In this document: positions 20,009 to 26,620 of the stretch, piece by piece
How the letters are laid out: each line of letters begins with the position of its first letter
How positions within the stretch are numbered: the first letter of the stretch is position 1
Program-made: the position numbers and the translations under genes
Origin: a virus
Virus record (IMG/VR): IMGVR_UViG_3300025030_000289
Location: 1-35,529 of that record
Length of the DNA stretch: 35,529 bases
Reading direction: 5' to 3' (one strand)
Notes under the pieces: generated by a model
The model's database searches: none
The model's input: only the letters and a program-made list of their open reading frames with translations
Told to the model about the DNA's origin: nothing

Positions 20009-20032
20009 AGCGTGAGGTTTCGGCCTCACGCT
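20009..20032 (+). terminator. Rho-independent terminator after the ssDNA-binding gene
   Basis: Arms AGCGTGAGG (20009-20017) and CCTCACGCT (20024-20032) pair over 9 bp with a 6-nt loop (TTTCGG), followed by GCTTCTTTGTT. It ends the 12-20 kb unit. Confidence 0.85.
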
Positions 20033-20070
20033 GCTTCTTTGTTAGCTTTATTTAATACACCGCTGAACTT

Positions 20071-20083
20071 AATTGTGGGCAAA
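20071..20083. repeat. Dispersed word in the 19,993-20,231 intergenic gap
   Basis: AATTGTGGGCAAA (reverse of TTTGCCCACAATT) lies between the terminator and the next promoter. This is one of the few copies in a true non-coding region. Confidence 0.55.
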
Positions 20084-20139
20084 CTCTAATCTCCCTCTAA
20101 GCATTAACGAATTATAACATCTTTCCTTCAAATTATTGC

Positions 20140-20168
20140 TTGAAATGAACAAATTGATGAAGTATAAA
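20140..20168 (+). promoter_or_regulatory. Strong sigma70-like promoter for the 20-35 kb unit
   Basis: TTGAAA at 20140-20145, a 17-bp spacer and TATAAA at 20163-20168. Upstream, ATAACATCTTTCCTT (20114-20128) closely resembles the block before the promoter at 25517 (ATAACATATCTTTCCTT). The first gene starts 64 bp downstream. Confidence 0.8.
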
Positions 20169-20170
20169 TA

Positions 20171-20189
20171 AACTCGCTGTTAACGAGTT
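20171..20189. repeat. Inverted repeat just after the -10 box
   Basis: AACTCG (20171-20176) and CGAGTT (20184-20189) are inverse complements with a 7-bp centre, CTGTTAA. The position around the expected transcription start suits an operator or a 5'-end RNA hairpin. Confidence 0.5.
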
Positions 20190-20231
20190 GCCGCCGAACA
20201 TTCAATGACATTCATTTAAGGAGGGCTTTGC

Positions 20232-20615
20232 ATGAGTTTGCTCCAAACGATCCGCGAAGGTGTTTCCCCTGCATTAACTCACTCCCGCCGTATGCCTGAT
20301 CCTGGTAAAGTTTGCGAAGCCCCTAGTTGCTGCATTAGATTTTACCGAAAATCCAAAGAAAGCTTAACTGATTATAAAGTTCGAATAACCTGTTGTAAAA
20401 CCTGCGAACGTGAACTATTAGTATTAAACTCACCTCCCAAAGAACGCGAAGAAACTTATAAGCAAATTGATCCTACGCAGCTTAGTTGCGGTAATTGTCA
20501 TTACATGCGAGAAGATAGTGAGCTTGGTGAACATTGCGGTCCTTGTACTGAGGGACAGAAGTTTAAGATGAAAGAGCGGCGGTCTAACTCTAACCTTAAA
20601 GGAGAAACCGAATGA
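20232..20615 (+). CDS. Multi-cysteine zinc-ribbon-type protein, 127 aa
   Basis: At least nine cysteines are arranged as CEAPSCC, TCCKTCEREL, LSCGNCHYMRED and EHCGPCTEG, suggesting two zinc-binding units joined by a linker rich in charged residues. It ends in a basic tail (KFKMKERRSNSNLK). First gene after the promoter at 20140; ATG follows AAGGAGGGCTTTGC. Possibly a nucleic-acid or protein binder; family not recognised. Confidence 0.72.
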   Translation: MSLLQTIREGVSPALTHSRRMPDPGKVCEAPSCCIRFYRKSKESLTDYKVRITCCKTCERELLVLNSPPKEREETYKQIDPTQLSCGNCHYMREDSELGEHCGPCTEGQKFKMKERRSNSNLKGETE

Positions 20616-20803
20616 AAGTTAAGAATCCTGTATTTGAATCTGCTGGTGAAGTTGGCTGTAATGATTGCCCTTTACAGAACGCTTTAGATGGTCTTTGTGT
20701 ACTTTGGATGGATGACCATAACACTGCTTGCCCTACTGCTGAAACTTATCAGGAAGCTTGTGAGTTTGCTGAGCGGTTTGATGCCCACAATAAGGAGAAC
20801 TAA
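20612..20803 (+). CDS. Cysteine-rich microprotein, paralogue of the 12,056 gene, 63 aa
   Basis: KVKNPVFESAGEVGCNDCPL, then GLCVLWMDD, TACPTAETYQEACEFAE. The C-x2-CPL ... C ... CPT ... Y-x2-A-x3-AE pattern is shared with the 57-aa protein at 12056, at the head of the previous operon. Likely zinc-binding. ATG 20612 overlaps the upstream stop; AAAGGAGAAACCGA is the site. Its end contains a dispersed TGCCCACAA copy. Confidence 0.78.
   Translation: MKVKNPVFESAGEVGCNDCPLQNALDGLCVLWMDDHNTACPTAETYQEACEFAERFDAHNKEN
20781..20791. repeat. ATGCCCACAAT copy beside a ribosome site
   Basis: It overlaps the last codons of the 63-aa gene and abuts the AAGGAG of the next gene, matching the layout GCCCACAATAAGGAG also seen at 360. 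Confidence 0.5.
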
Positions 20804-20804
20804 A

Positions 20805-21008
20805 ATGATAGTTCCTGTCCAAGTGAGCAGTTGCCGCGCTTGCCCGTATTCAGATAATAGTGCAATGAGACACGACGATCCGTTCACAAGCACTCCTGCT
20901 AACAATACATGGTTTTGCAATCATCCTGAACGAAATAAGTATTACGATATCATTGAGAATGAAAACATTATCGACAAGCGTTGCCCTATTAATAAGGAGG
21001 TAGTGTAA
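20805..21008 (+). CDS. Cysteine-rich small protein, 67 aa
   Basis: ATG 20805 follows AAGGAGAACTAAA; earlier in-frame starts lie inside the upstream gene and lack sites. The cysteines are SSCRACPYSD, WFCNHPE and DKRCPIN, again C-x2-CP ... C ... CP as in the two preceding microproteins, so a diverged relative is likely. It shares the A of its TAA with the next ATG. Confidence 0.7.
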   Translation: MIVPVQVSSCRACPYSDNSAMRHDDPFTSTPANNTWFCNHPERNKYYDIIENENIIDKRCPINKEVV

Positions 21009-21214
21009 TGAACACTGAAACCATACTTCTCCTTGAGAAAGCTAATCGAGCTATCTTTGAAGCCGAGCAAGCTATTCGTAAAGAAGAAAAGGCTCAAGTT
21101 AACAAGCCGATGTATCGAATGAGGATTAACCTTAATGAAATCATTCAGCATTATAAAAACGGCGGCGAAGTTTGTGATTTCGTTACGCCGTTGGAAATGG
21201 CAGGCAGATTATGA
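21008..21214 (+). CDS. Unknown small helical protein, 68 aa
   Basis: ATG 21008 overlaps the upstream TAA behind AAGGAGGTAGTG. A long charged helix (ILLLEKANRAIFEAEQAIRK) leads to a shorter segment RMRINLNEIIQHYKNGGEVC. No family recognised. Confidence 0.65.
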   Translation: MNTETILLLEKANRAIFEAEQAIRKEEKAQVNKPMYRMRINLNEIIQHYKNGGEVCDFVTPLEMAGRL

Positions 21215-21390
21215 AGATTAACAAAGTTAAAATATCCGAGTTAGGCGATGTACGCTTAGTTGAAGCTCGAAACTCTTTCTTGCCTGATGGCGCAGCAAGC
21301 AAAGCTGGAAGATTTAGCGTTGAATACTGTGCTGAAATGGTTAAGGTGTTTGAAGCTGAAATGCTCAAGCGAGGTTTAATAGCTAATTAA
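21211..21390 (+). CDS. Unknown small protein, 59 aa
   Basis: ATG 21211 overlaps the previous TGA (ATGA), so translation is coupled. The product (MKINKVKISELGDVRLVEAR to EAEMLKRGLIAN) is a mixed alpha/beta small protein with one Cys. Not recognised. Confidence 0.6.
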   Translation: MKINKVKISELGDVRLVEARNSFLPDGAASKAGRFSVEYCAEMVKVFEAEMLKRGLIAN

Positions 21391-21403
21391 AGGAGGAACA
21401 AAA

Positions 21404-22306
21404 ATGTACTACCTGATGAAAGAAAGCGCACCAACCGCCAACTTTTCAATAATCTTGCCTGGACCTTGCAACGCTGCTTGCTCGTTCTGCTTCTGGAAAC
21501 GAAGCAACGCTGAGCCACCAATGTTCGTTCAGACGCTGGTTTGGTATCTTCAAGCTCTCAAAGGTAAAGTAACACAGATTTCTATAACAGGTGGCGAGCC
21601 GACAATATCACCTGTATTTGACGATGTGATTAACGCTCTGCGTCAGTTTACCGATATAAAGATTGTGCTTACAACTAACGGCGCTAACTTGATGGAAAAG
21701 ATTAATGTAATCAACGGCGTTGTGAAGCATGTTAACATTTCGCGCCATGCTGTGAATGATGAAACGAACCGAGAAGTGTTTAAGACTAGATCAGTTCCGA
21801 CAACAACGCAGTTATCTCAGTTGTGTAATGTGCTTAATTCCTGCAATATTGACGTAACGTTAAACAAAGTTATTACTCATGATTACAACGATAAGTATGA
21901 GTTGGATGAATACATAGCATACGTTAAAGAAGTTGGCGCGTCGGCTTTGGCACTTCGTAAAGACTATTCAGTTAACTCTTTGGATAGCGTGCCACTAGAA
22001 GCTAAGCTTGGTCGTGTAGGAACTGTTAAAAGCTGTCCTGTTTGCAGCACTAACAGTTACCTTTACAAAGGTGTGCCGGTTCACTTCAAAATGAGTCTTG
22101 AAGAACCTAGTGAAGTTTTGCCTTACATTTACGAGTTTGTATATCACCCTAACAGCTTGCTTTCTGAGGATTGGGCGGGTAAGAAGCCTATTGAATTGCA
22201 AATGCGAGCGCCGGTTGTTCAGCAACCTAAACCGTCATGGGGTACACCGAACTTTTCTTACGGCGGCGGTTGCGGTCAAGTAACCTTTAGAGGTTGCGGC
22301 CAATGA
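21404..22306 (+). CDS. Radical SAM enzyme, 300 aa
   Basis: The [4Fe-4S] motif C-x3-C-x2-C is in LPGPCNAACSFCFWKRS (about residues 21-34), and SITGGEPTISPVFDDV is the SAM-binding GGE motif. TTNGANLM and HVNISRHAVND follow, as in MoaA/NifB-like barrels. A CPVC pair lies at about residues 206-209, and the C-terminus is glycine/cysteine-rich (YGGGCGQVTFRGCGQ), perhaps binding an auxiliary cluster. The substrate cannot be read. ATG 21404 follows AAAGGAGGAACAAAA. Its stop overlaps the next ATG. Confidence 0.9.
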   Translation: MYYLMKESAPTANFSIILPGPCNAACSFCFWKRSNAEPPMFVQTLVWYLQALKGKVTQISITGGEPTISPVFDDVINALRQFTDIKIVLTTNGANLMEKINVINGVVKHVNISRHAVNDETNREVFKTRSVPTTTQLSQLCNVLNSCNIDVTLNKVITHDYNDKYELDEYIAYVKEVGASALALRKDYSVNSLDSVPLEAKLGRVGTVKSCPVCSTNSYLYKGVPVHFKMSLEEPSEVLPYIYEFVYHPNSLLSEDWAGKKPIELQMRAPVVQQPKPSWGTPNFSYGGGCGQVTFRGCGQ

Positions 22307-22515
22307 CCATCGAACTCTTCTACCTAGGCCCGAAATACTACCAAGAAAGCGGCTCGCGTATCGGTGAATTCTACGATACGAAAGGCGGTAGGCGAGATTG
22401 GCAATTCATCAGACATGCTATTAACAACGGCGAAACTGTTCTGATTCGTCAAGCTAACAAGGCTGAGGTTAAGATTGCTGAGACTGAGTTGGCTAAACTT
22501 TTGAAGGAGGGTTAA
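22303..22515 (+). CDS. Unknown small protein, 70 aa
   Basis: ATG 22303 overlaps the radical SAM stop; an in-frame TTG 9 bp earlier is less likely. The sequence FYLGPKYYQESGSRIGEFYD, then DWQFIRHAINNGETVLIRQA, with a helical C-terminus, suggests a small alpha/beta protein. Its tight coupling to the radical SAM gene makes it a candidate partner (inference). Confidence 0.7.
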   Translation: MTIELFYLGPKYYQESGSRIGEFYDTKGGRRDWQFIRHAINNGETVLIRQANKAEVKIAETELAKLLKEG

Positions 22516-22686
22516 ATGATAAAAGATAAAGATCAACCTCAGTTCATAAAAGACGGTATTGTGAGATGGAATAACAACCTTCTTAACGGTTTAATCGGTT
22601 TGATTGAAAATGGGGATATTAACGGAGAAAGCACTGTAGCGGAAGTTGTCGAGTTGCTTAACAATAATATCAAGGAGTTGCAATGA
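22516..22686 (+). CDS. Unknown small acidic protein, 56 aa
   Basis: The ATG directly follows the previous TAA with AAGGAGGGTTAA as site. The product IKDKDQPQFIKDGIVRWNNN, then LLNGLIGLIENGDING, ends in a Leu-rich helix. Stop TGA overlaps the next start. Not recognised. Confidence 0.6.
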   Translation: MIKDKDQPQFIKDGIVRWNNNLLNGLIGLIENGDINGESTVAEVVELLNNNIKELQ

Positions 22687-22880
22687 TTAACGTCAAAGGT
22701 AAAGAATTAGCTCTCGATATTTACAAATGCAAAGATTCCAATCTAATTTGTGTTGCTTTGTACGACACGAATACTAATGAACGCATGAATTCAGGCTACG
22801 CTGCTAACATAATAGCAGCCTTACGTCAATTGGCTAACAACATGGAGAACGGAGAATGTAAATGCAAAACCAAATCCTAA
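22683..22880 (+). CDS. Unknown small protein, 65 aa
   Basis: ATG 22683 overlaps the previous stop and has AAGGAGTTGCA before it. Alternating hydrophobic residues (ELALDIYKCKDSNLICVALY) suggest a beta-sheet start; a helix AANIIAALRQLANNM follows, with two cysteines near the end (ECKCKTKS). Family unknown. Confidence 0.65.
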   Translation: MINVKGKELALDIYKCKDSNLICVALYDTNTNERMNSGYAANIIAALRQLANNMENGECKCKTKS

Positions 22881-23026
22881 TGCTTAAAGGCGCTATTTCA
22901 ATGATGTCTCCTGAAGATCAAGCCGCTATTAACGAATGCGTTACTAAGCTGAATGAGCTTGTTGATAGCTACGAGAACGGTCCAATTGTGCTTGCTTTGG
23001 TTGGGCTGGAAAGGAGTTGGAGATGA
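22862..23026 (+). CDS. Conserved small phage protein, 54 aa
   Basis: ATG 22862 follows GGAGAATGTAA and overlaps the upstream gene by 19 bp in another frame. It reads LMLKGAISMMSPEDQAAINE, then KLNELVDSYENG and PIVLALVGLERSW, resembling short phage proteins with S-x-EDQ ... ALVGLEL. Helical, possibly dimeric; function unknown. Confidence 0.65.
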   Translation: MQNQILMLKGAISMMSPEDQAAINECVTKLNELVDSYENGPIVLALVGLERSWR

Positions 23027-23199
23027 AAAACAAGAACTTGATGGTATTTCAAGCAATAGTGATGCTGTTGACACTTACACTTGTTAACTACGGTTTCCAA
23101 TATTTCAACGAAGCGGATTACGTAAGAGCTTTTGAACGCTCCTTCTTTCAAGCAATGTCGCTGTTTGCTTTTGTGCTTAGCTGTTGGATTTGCGAATGA
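23023..23199 (+). CDS. Two-span membrane protein, 58 aa
   Basis: ATG 23023 is chosen for AAAGGAGTTGGAG just upstream. Two hydrophobic helices, about 7-25 (MVFQAIVMLLTLTLVNYGF) and about 45-57 (FQAMSLFAFVLSC), are separated by a charged loop (NEADYVRAFERS). It is similar in plan to the membrane microproteins at 18880 and 24220. Confidence 0.65.
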   Translation: MKNKNLMVFQAIVMLLTLTLVNYGFQYFNEADYVRAFERSFFQAMSLFAFVLSCWICE

Positions 23200-24209
23200 T
23201 CAACCTCGAATCCCCAGGCGCATTACCGGCACTAGCACGCCGCATTAAGTCTGACATTGATGATTATTGTGTTAAACGCTACAACGAAGGACCACGCTCG
23301 CACCTTGGAGCTAGCTTAATTGGTCATGACTGCTGCCGCCATTTATGGTACAGCTTTCGCTGGATCAAACACACTGTTCATGACGGTAGGCAGTACAGGC
23401 TGTTTCAGCGCGGCCACTTTGAAGAACCTCGCTTTGTGAGCTACCTTGAGGGGATTGGTTGCAAGGTAACAATGTTTGATAAGGTGCTGCTCTATCACCC
23501 TGAGAGTGATGAATACTTTTATGGTAACATGAGCAAAGATAACTTTGACGGTCATGTTTGCGAAGTTGAAGGTATTGCTGTTCACGAAGTTGAAGCAGAA
23601 AAGCGCGGAGTTATCCTAGACAAAGGAAAACGTCAAATTCGTATATCAGCTTGTCAAGGTCACTTCGGCGGCTCAATTGACGGAATGTGTACGTTGCCCA
23701 CAAGTTATGGCATCAGTGAAGATGTAATCTTTCTTACTGAGTACAAAACTAACGGAGTTGGCAAGAAAGGTAAGAACTTTGATGAACTTGTAGCTAAGGG
23801 AATGCAAGTAAAGAAAGCTCAGCACTATCGACAAATGTGCATTTACGGGTTTAAGCTGAACCTAAATTACGGTATTTACATGGCTGTGAACAAGAACGAT
23901 GATGAATTACACATAGAAGTGCTTAAGCTGGATCATGCGCTAGGCGAAGCCCTGGAACGCAAAGCGGGGATGATTATCTTCTCTCAAACGCCGCCTAGTG
24001 GTATTAGCATGAGTCCTGCGTTCTTTGACTGTACTTATTGCGATCACCGCAATCCTTGTTTCTTCAACGAACCTGCTGATGTGAATTGCCGTAGTTGTGT
24101 CAAATGTAGACCTGTTGAAGATGCTAATTGGTTCTGTGAACAATGGAATGCTGTAGTACCTAAAGAAGCTATACCTAATGCTTGTAGTATGTGGGAATCT
24201 ATAATTTAA
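23196..24209 (+). CDS. PD-(D/E)XK nuclease (RecB/Cas4-like) with C-terminal Cys cluster, 337 aa
   Basis: Nuclease core motifs: GHFGGSIDGMC (metal-binding Asp), FLTEYKTN (E-x-K) and KKAQHYRQMCIYG (motif with Gln/Tyr), in the order of RecB-type exonucleases. An N-terminal region SHLGASLIGHDCCRHLWYSF supplies a first cysteine pair. A C-terminal cluster (CTYCDHRNPC, CRSCVKC, C and W) could hold zinc or an iron-sulphur cluster, as in Cas4 and AddB. It probably processes DNA ends for recombination or degrades host DNA. ATG 23196 overlaps the upstream stop with only a weak site. Confidence 0.85.
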   Translation: MINLESPGALPALARRIKSDIDDYCVKRYNEGPRSHLGASLIGHDCCRHLWYSFRWIKHTVHDGRQYRLFQRGHFEEPRFVSYLEGIGCKVTMFDKVLLYHPESDEYFYGNMSKDNFDGHVCEVEGIAVHEVEAEKRGVILDKGKRQIRISACQGHFGGSIDGMCTLPTSYGISEDVIFLTEYKTNGVGKKGKNFDELVAKGMQVKKAQHYRQMCIYGFKLNLNYGIYMAVNKNDDELHIEVLKLDHALGEALERKAGMIIFSQTPPSGISMSPAFFDCTYCDHRNPCFFNEPADVNCRSCVKCRPVEDANWFCEQWNAVVPKEAIPNACSMWESII

Positions 24210-24219
24210 AGGAGGTTGT

Positions 24220-24393
24220 ATGAACGCTTTTGGTAAAGTAACACAACAATTGATTTCTATAGTTTTAATTCTTTGGTGGTTGACAGGTATTGTAATTGCT
24301 CAAGGATTTTGGCAAACAGTGTTTGCGTTGTTTCCTCTTTATTCTTACTATTTGGTTGTTGAACACTTTCTTACTAAGTTCAACTTGTTGTAA
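24220..24393 (+). CDS. Two-span membrane microprotein, 57 aa
   Basis: ATG 24220 follows AAAGGAGGTTGT. Hydrophobic stretches at about 11-28 (LISIVLILWWLTGIVIAQ) and about 34-49 (VFALFPLYSYYLVVEH) suggest two membrane helices with a short basic end. Function unknown; third such protein in this unit's half of the window. Confidence 0.65.
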   Translation: MNAFGKVTQQLISIVLILWWLTGIVIAQGFWQTVFALFPLYSYYLVVEHFLTKFNLL

Positions 24394-24405
24394 GGAGCCA
24401 AACCC

Positions 24406-24534
24406 ATGACCCGCGCCGAAATATACGAAGAACTGAAAGCTATCGAACAGACCATTGCTAAAGGTGAAGATGCGCCTGAAACGTTTAAGCGGCTAATTGA
24501 GTTGGATAACCTTATGTCTGAGGTGAAGGAATGA
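24406..24534 (+). CDS. Unknown helical microprotein, 42 aa
   Basis: ATG 24406 follows AAGGAGCCAAACCC. A single charged amphipathic region (EIYEELKAIEQTIAKGEDAP then FKRLIELDNLMSEV). Stop TGA overlaps the next start. Confidence 0.6.
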   Translation: MTRAEIYEELKAIEQTIAKGEDAPETFKRLIELDNLMSEVKE

Positions 24535-24719
24535 ACGAAAAGCTCAACCGAATGCTTGTTGAGGTTGTTGAATTTCTCAATAGCCCTTTAGGTGAAAGAA
24601 GCCTTAAAGCTTCCAAGGGTGAACTTTCTGTTGAGGAACTTAGTCTTATGAGCGAAGACGAAATGCGAATAGCATTACTGCTTGTTAGTTTTGGTAAATA
24701 CATTATAAAGGAGAATTGA
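24531..24719 (+). CDS. Unknown small acidic helical protein, 62 aa
   Basis: ATG 24531 overlaps the upstream stop; GAGGTGAAGGA is the site. Helical, with LNRMLVEVVEFLNSPLGER and LMSEDEMRIALLLVSFGKY. No family recognised. Confidence 0.65.
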   Translation: MNEKLNRMLVEVVEFLNSPLGERSLKASKGELSVEELSLMSEDEMRIALLLVSFGKYIIKEN

Positions 24720-24720
24720 G

Positions 24721-24927
24721 ATGCTGAAACCATTTTGTGATATTTGTGGTTCTGAGATAACCGTTGACAACGAAGGATTGAGTGATGACAAAGTTGTTAG
24801 AAACTTAGGTGTAAAATTGTTATTGCAAGTAGTTTTGAAGAGCGAAAACGTTCACATTTGCAAGTATTGTATTTGTAGTGAAATAAGCAAAGCTTTAGAT
24901 GATAGACTTAAAGCGGAAGTGAGGTGA
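24721..24927 (+). CDS. Zinc-ribbon small protein, 68 aa
   Basis: CDICGSEITVDNEG and HICKYCICSEI provide two C-x2-C knuckles separated by about 40 residues with a hydrophobic helix between. It is similar in layout to the 71-aa protein at 16709. ATG 24721 follows AAAGGAGAATTGAG. Confidence 0.72.
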   Translation: MLKPFCDICGSEITVDNEGLSDDKVVRNLGVKLLLQVVLKSENVHICKYCICSEISKALDDRLKAEVR

Positions 24928-24931
24928 TAAC

Positions 24932-25162
24932 ATGCTACGAGGTGGATCACGCGGCAATGCTCCAGGTAACGTAACAGCCTTAGACGGCGGCAACAAGCCG
25001 AACGTAATGAAAGAAACCATTCGTAATATGACAGAGAACTTACCTTTGTTGATCGAACACGCTGCTTTAATGGCGAAGCTTCATAGAGCAAAGTTCCTTG
25101 CGCTCAAAGCTGAGGGTTTCAGTGACCAAGAAGCCCTTGAGCTTTGTAAGGTGGTGTTCTAA
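24932..25162 (+). CDS. Conserved small phage protein, 76 aa
   Basis: A Gly/Asn-rich disordered start (MLRGGSRGNAPGNVTALDGG) is followed by two helices (LPLLIEHAALMAKLHRAKFL; GFSDQEALELC). The end motif EGFSDQEALELC recurs in phage small proteins and as GEFSEQDAVELC in the 69-aa gene at 28596. The stop shares its last base with the next ATG. Confidence 0.7.
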   Translation: MLRGGSRGNAPGNVTALDGGNKPNVMKETIRNMTENLPLLIEHAALMAKLHRAKFLALKAEGFSDQEALELCKVVF

Positions 25163-25491
25163 TGGAAAACGACTACCTGAAATATCGCGGCAAGTGCAAA
25201 GAGATGTCAGAAGCAGCCGTAGCCGCCGATCCTACGCTTACTTTGGTTCGCGGTCACTATCACTGTCCTCTTTGGGGCGAGCAGCCGCATTGGTGGACTG
25301 TGCGCCAGGACGGTACTATTTACGACCCGACTAAGAACCAGTTTCCCTCTAAAGGTATAGGCGAATACGTTCCTTTCAACGGAACTGTTAGTTGTGAGCA
25401 ATGTGGTAAAGAAGTTCACGAAGATGACGCTGTATTGTACGGCAATTATGCGTTTTGTTCTGGTGAGTGCGTTTGTCGGTGCTGCCTATGA
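25162..25491 (+). CDS. Conserved phage protein with C-terminal zinc ribbon, 109 aa
   Basis: The middle reads RGHYHCPLWGEQPHWWTVRQ, then DGTIYDPTKNQFPSKGIGEY, a pattern (HY-x-C-P-x-W ... HWW-x-V ... DGTI-x-DPT-x-x-QFPS) conserved in phage proteins of unknown function. The C-terminus has CEQCGKEV and YAFCSGECVCRCC, a treble-clef-like cysteine set. Possibly an enzyme with Cys/His catalysis, unproven. ATG 25162 shares a base with the previous stop. Confidence 0.8.
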   Translation: MENDYLKYRGKCKEMSEAAVAADPTLTLVRGHYHCPLWGEQPHWWTVRQDGTIYDPTKNQFPSKGIGEYVPFNGTVSCEQCGKEVHEDDAVLYGNYAFCSGECVCRCCL

Positions 25492-25516
25492 TTAGAAAAT
25501 AATAACATATCTTTCC

Positions 25517-25546
25517 TTGACTTGAAATAGCCAACGATGGTAGTAT
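25517..25546 (+). promoter_or_regulatory. Sigma70-like internal promoter
   Basis: TTGACT at 25517-25522, an 18-bp spacer and TAGTAT at 25541-25546, in the 95-bp gap before the gene at 25587. The upstream block ATAACATATCTTTCCTT matches that of the promoter at 20140. A short stem (TTGAA 25560-25564 with TTCAA 25574-25578) lies just before the ribosome site. Confidence 0.7.
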
Positions 25547-25586
25547 CCCGCGCATGTAGTTGAATTTTGTTAGTTCAAGGAAAGAT

Positions 25587-25757
25587 ATGCCTACCTTTAA
25601 ATGCCCACATTGTAATCAGCCTGTAAATGCAGCTTCAGTTATGGGTAAGATTGTCACTTCTGCTAAGATAGCTTCCAACACCGAAAATGCAAAGAAACCT
25701 CGCCCAGGCGCTAAGGGTAAAGCCAAGCCTCGTAAAGCTAAGGAGGTTTCTGAATGA
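25587..25757 (+). CDS. Zinc-knuckle small protein with basic tail, 56 aa
   Basis: ATG 25587 follows CAAGGAAAGAT; an earlier in-frame TTG at 25560 precedes the site. It starts MPTFKCPHCNQPVN (C-x2-C) and ends in a Lys/Arg/Pro-rich tail (KKPRPGAKGKAKPRKAKE), suggesting nucleic-acid binding. Only one cysteine pair, so it may dimerise to bind metal. Confidence 0.7.
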   Translation: MPTFKCPHCNQPVNAASVMGKIVTSAKIASNTENAKKPRPGAKGKAKPRKAKEVSE

Positions 25758-26620
25758 TAACGGCTTGTAACTATGCTGCTGAAGCTGAACACGCTTTAGA
25801 TGAATTTAAAGCAGCTTTGCTTAAAGCTAAAAAGTTTGAAGACTACGAAGCTGTTTGTTCTTATCAATCTCGAATTAAGAACTGTCAGCATTTCGCAATA
25901 CCTGATACCGGCAAGTTCTTAGATGATGACGCAAGAGGTTTGTTAGATTCAAAGATAAAGTTGCCTTATCCTGTTATAACTATTGAATACTTTTGCAAGG
26001 ATTTATCTAACTCTGGAATAGATGTTATCGACAGTTCTGTTTACAAGAATGATAAAACTGTAATATTGGCAACGGAAAAAGATAACGGTTTTAACATGGT
26101 CATCATGTCTCAGTCTAGCGGGAAATGGGCTATTCATCCAACAGGCATGTTTATCTCTTACGATTCTTTTTGTAAAGGATTCAATAGTGATAATTTTTAC
26201 ACAACGTCAAGTTTACCTAATTGGGCTCATGAAAATTATCACAAAATGAGCGAAGCTCAAATAGCTTCCAATACAGCAGGTATGATAGAACAAGCTGTAT
26301 TTCCGATAGTTGAACTCCTAGAAGCTCTTTCCTGCAAAAATGTTTATACTGAATCACTCGGTAACTTTAATCACAAAAAGAAAAATGACCGCTTGATTAA
26401 AGCAGGAAAGTTGCCACTTTACGAAACTAAAATTCTTGTCGTCGATTCAGCGCCTAAAACTGTTGATAAAACCGATTTGGGCGGCACTCACGCTTCACCG
26501 CGTCAACACTTGAGGCGCGGTCATATCAGGCGGTACGCTACTTACAGTATTTGGATCAACAATACCATTGTTGGCAAAGCTTCGACTGGTAAGATTGATA
26601 AGTCTTACGAGGTGAAATAA
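25754..26620 (+). CDS. Conserved phage protein of unknown function, 288 aa
   Basis: ATG 25754 follows AAGGAGGTTTCTGA. The most conserved-looking part is the C-terminus: LIKAGKLPLYETKILVV, then GTHASPRQHLRRGHIRRYAT and YSIWINNTIVGKASTGKI. I associate this GTHASPR-x-HLRRGHIRR pattern with a phage family without assigned function. The cluster of His and Arg resembles a nucleic-acid active site. It is directly upstream of the SF2 helicase with no gap, so joint action on DNA is plausible. Confidence 0.78.
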   Translation: MITACNYAAEAEHALDEFKAALLKAKKFEDYEAVCSYQSRIKNCQHFAIPDTGKFLDDDARGLLDSKIKLPYPVITIEYFCKDLSNSGIDVIDSSVYKNDKTVILATEKDNGFNMVIMSQSSGKWAIHPTGMFISYDSFCKGFNSDNFYTTSSLPNWAHENYHKMSEAQIASNTAGMIEQAVFPIVELLEALSCKNVYTESLGNFNHKKKNDRLIKAGKLPLYETKILVVDSAPKTVDKTDLGGTHASPRQHLRRGHIRRYATYSIWINNTIVGKASTGKIDKSYEVK

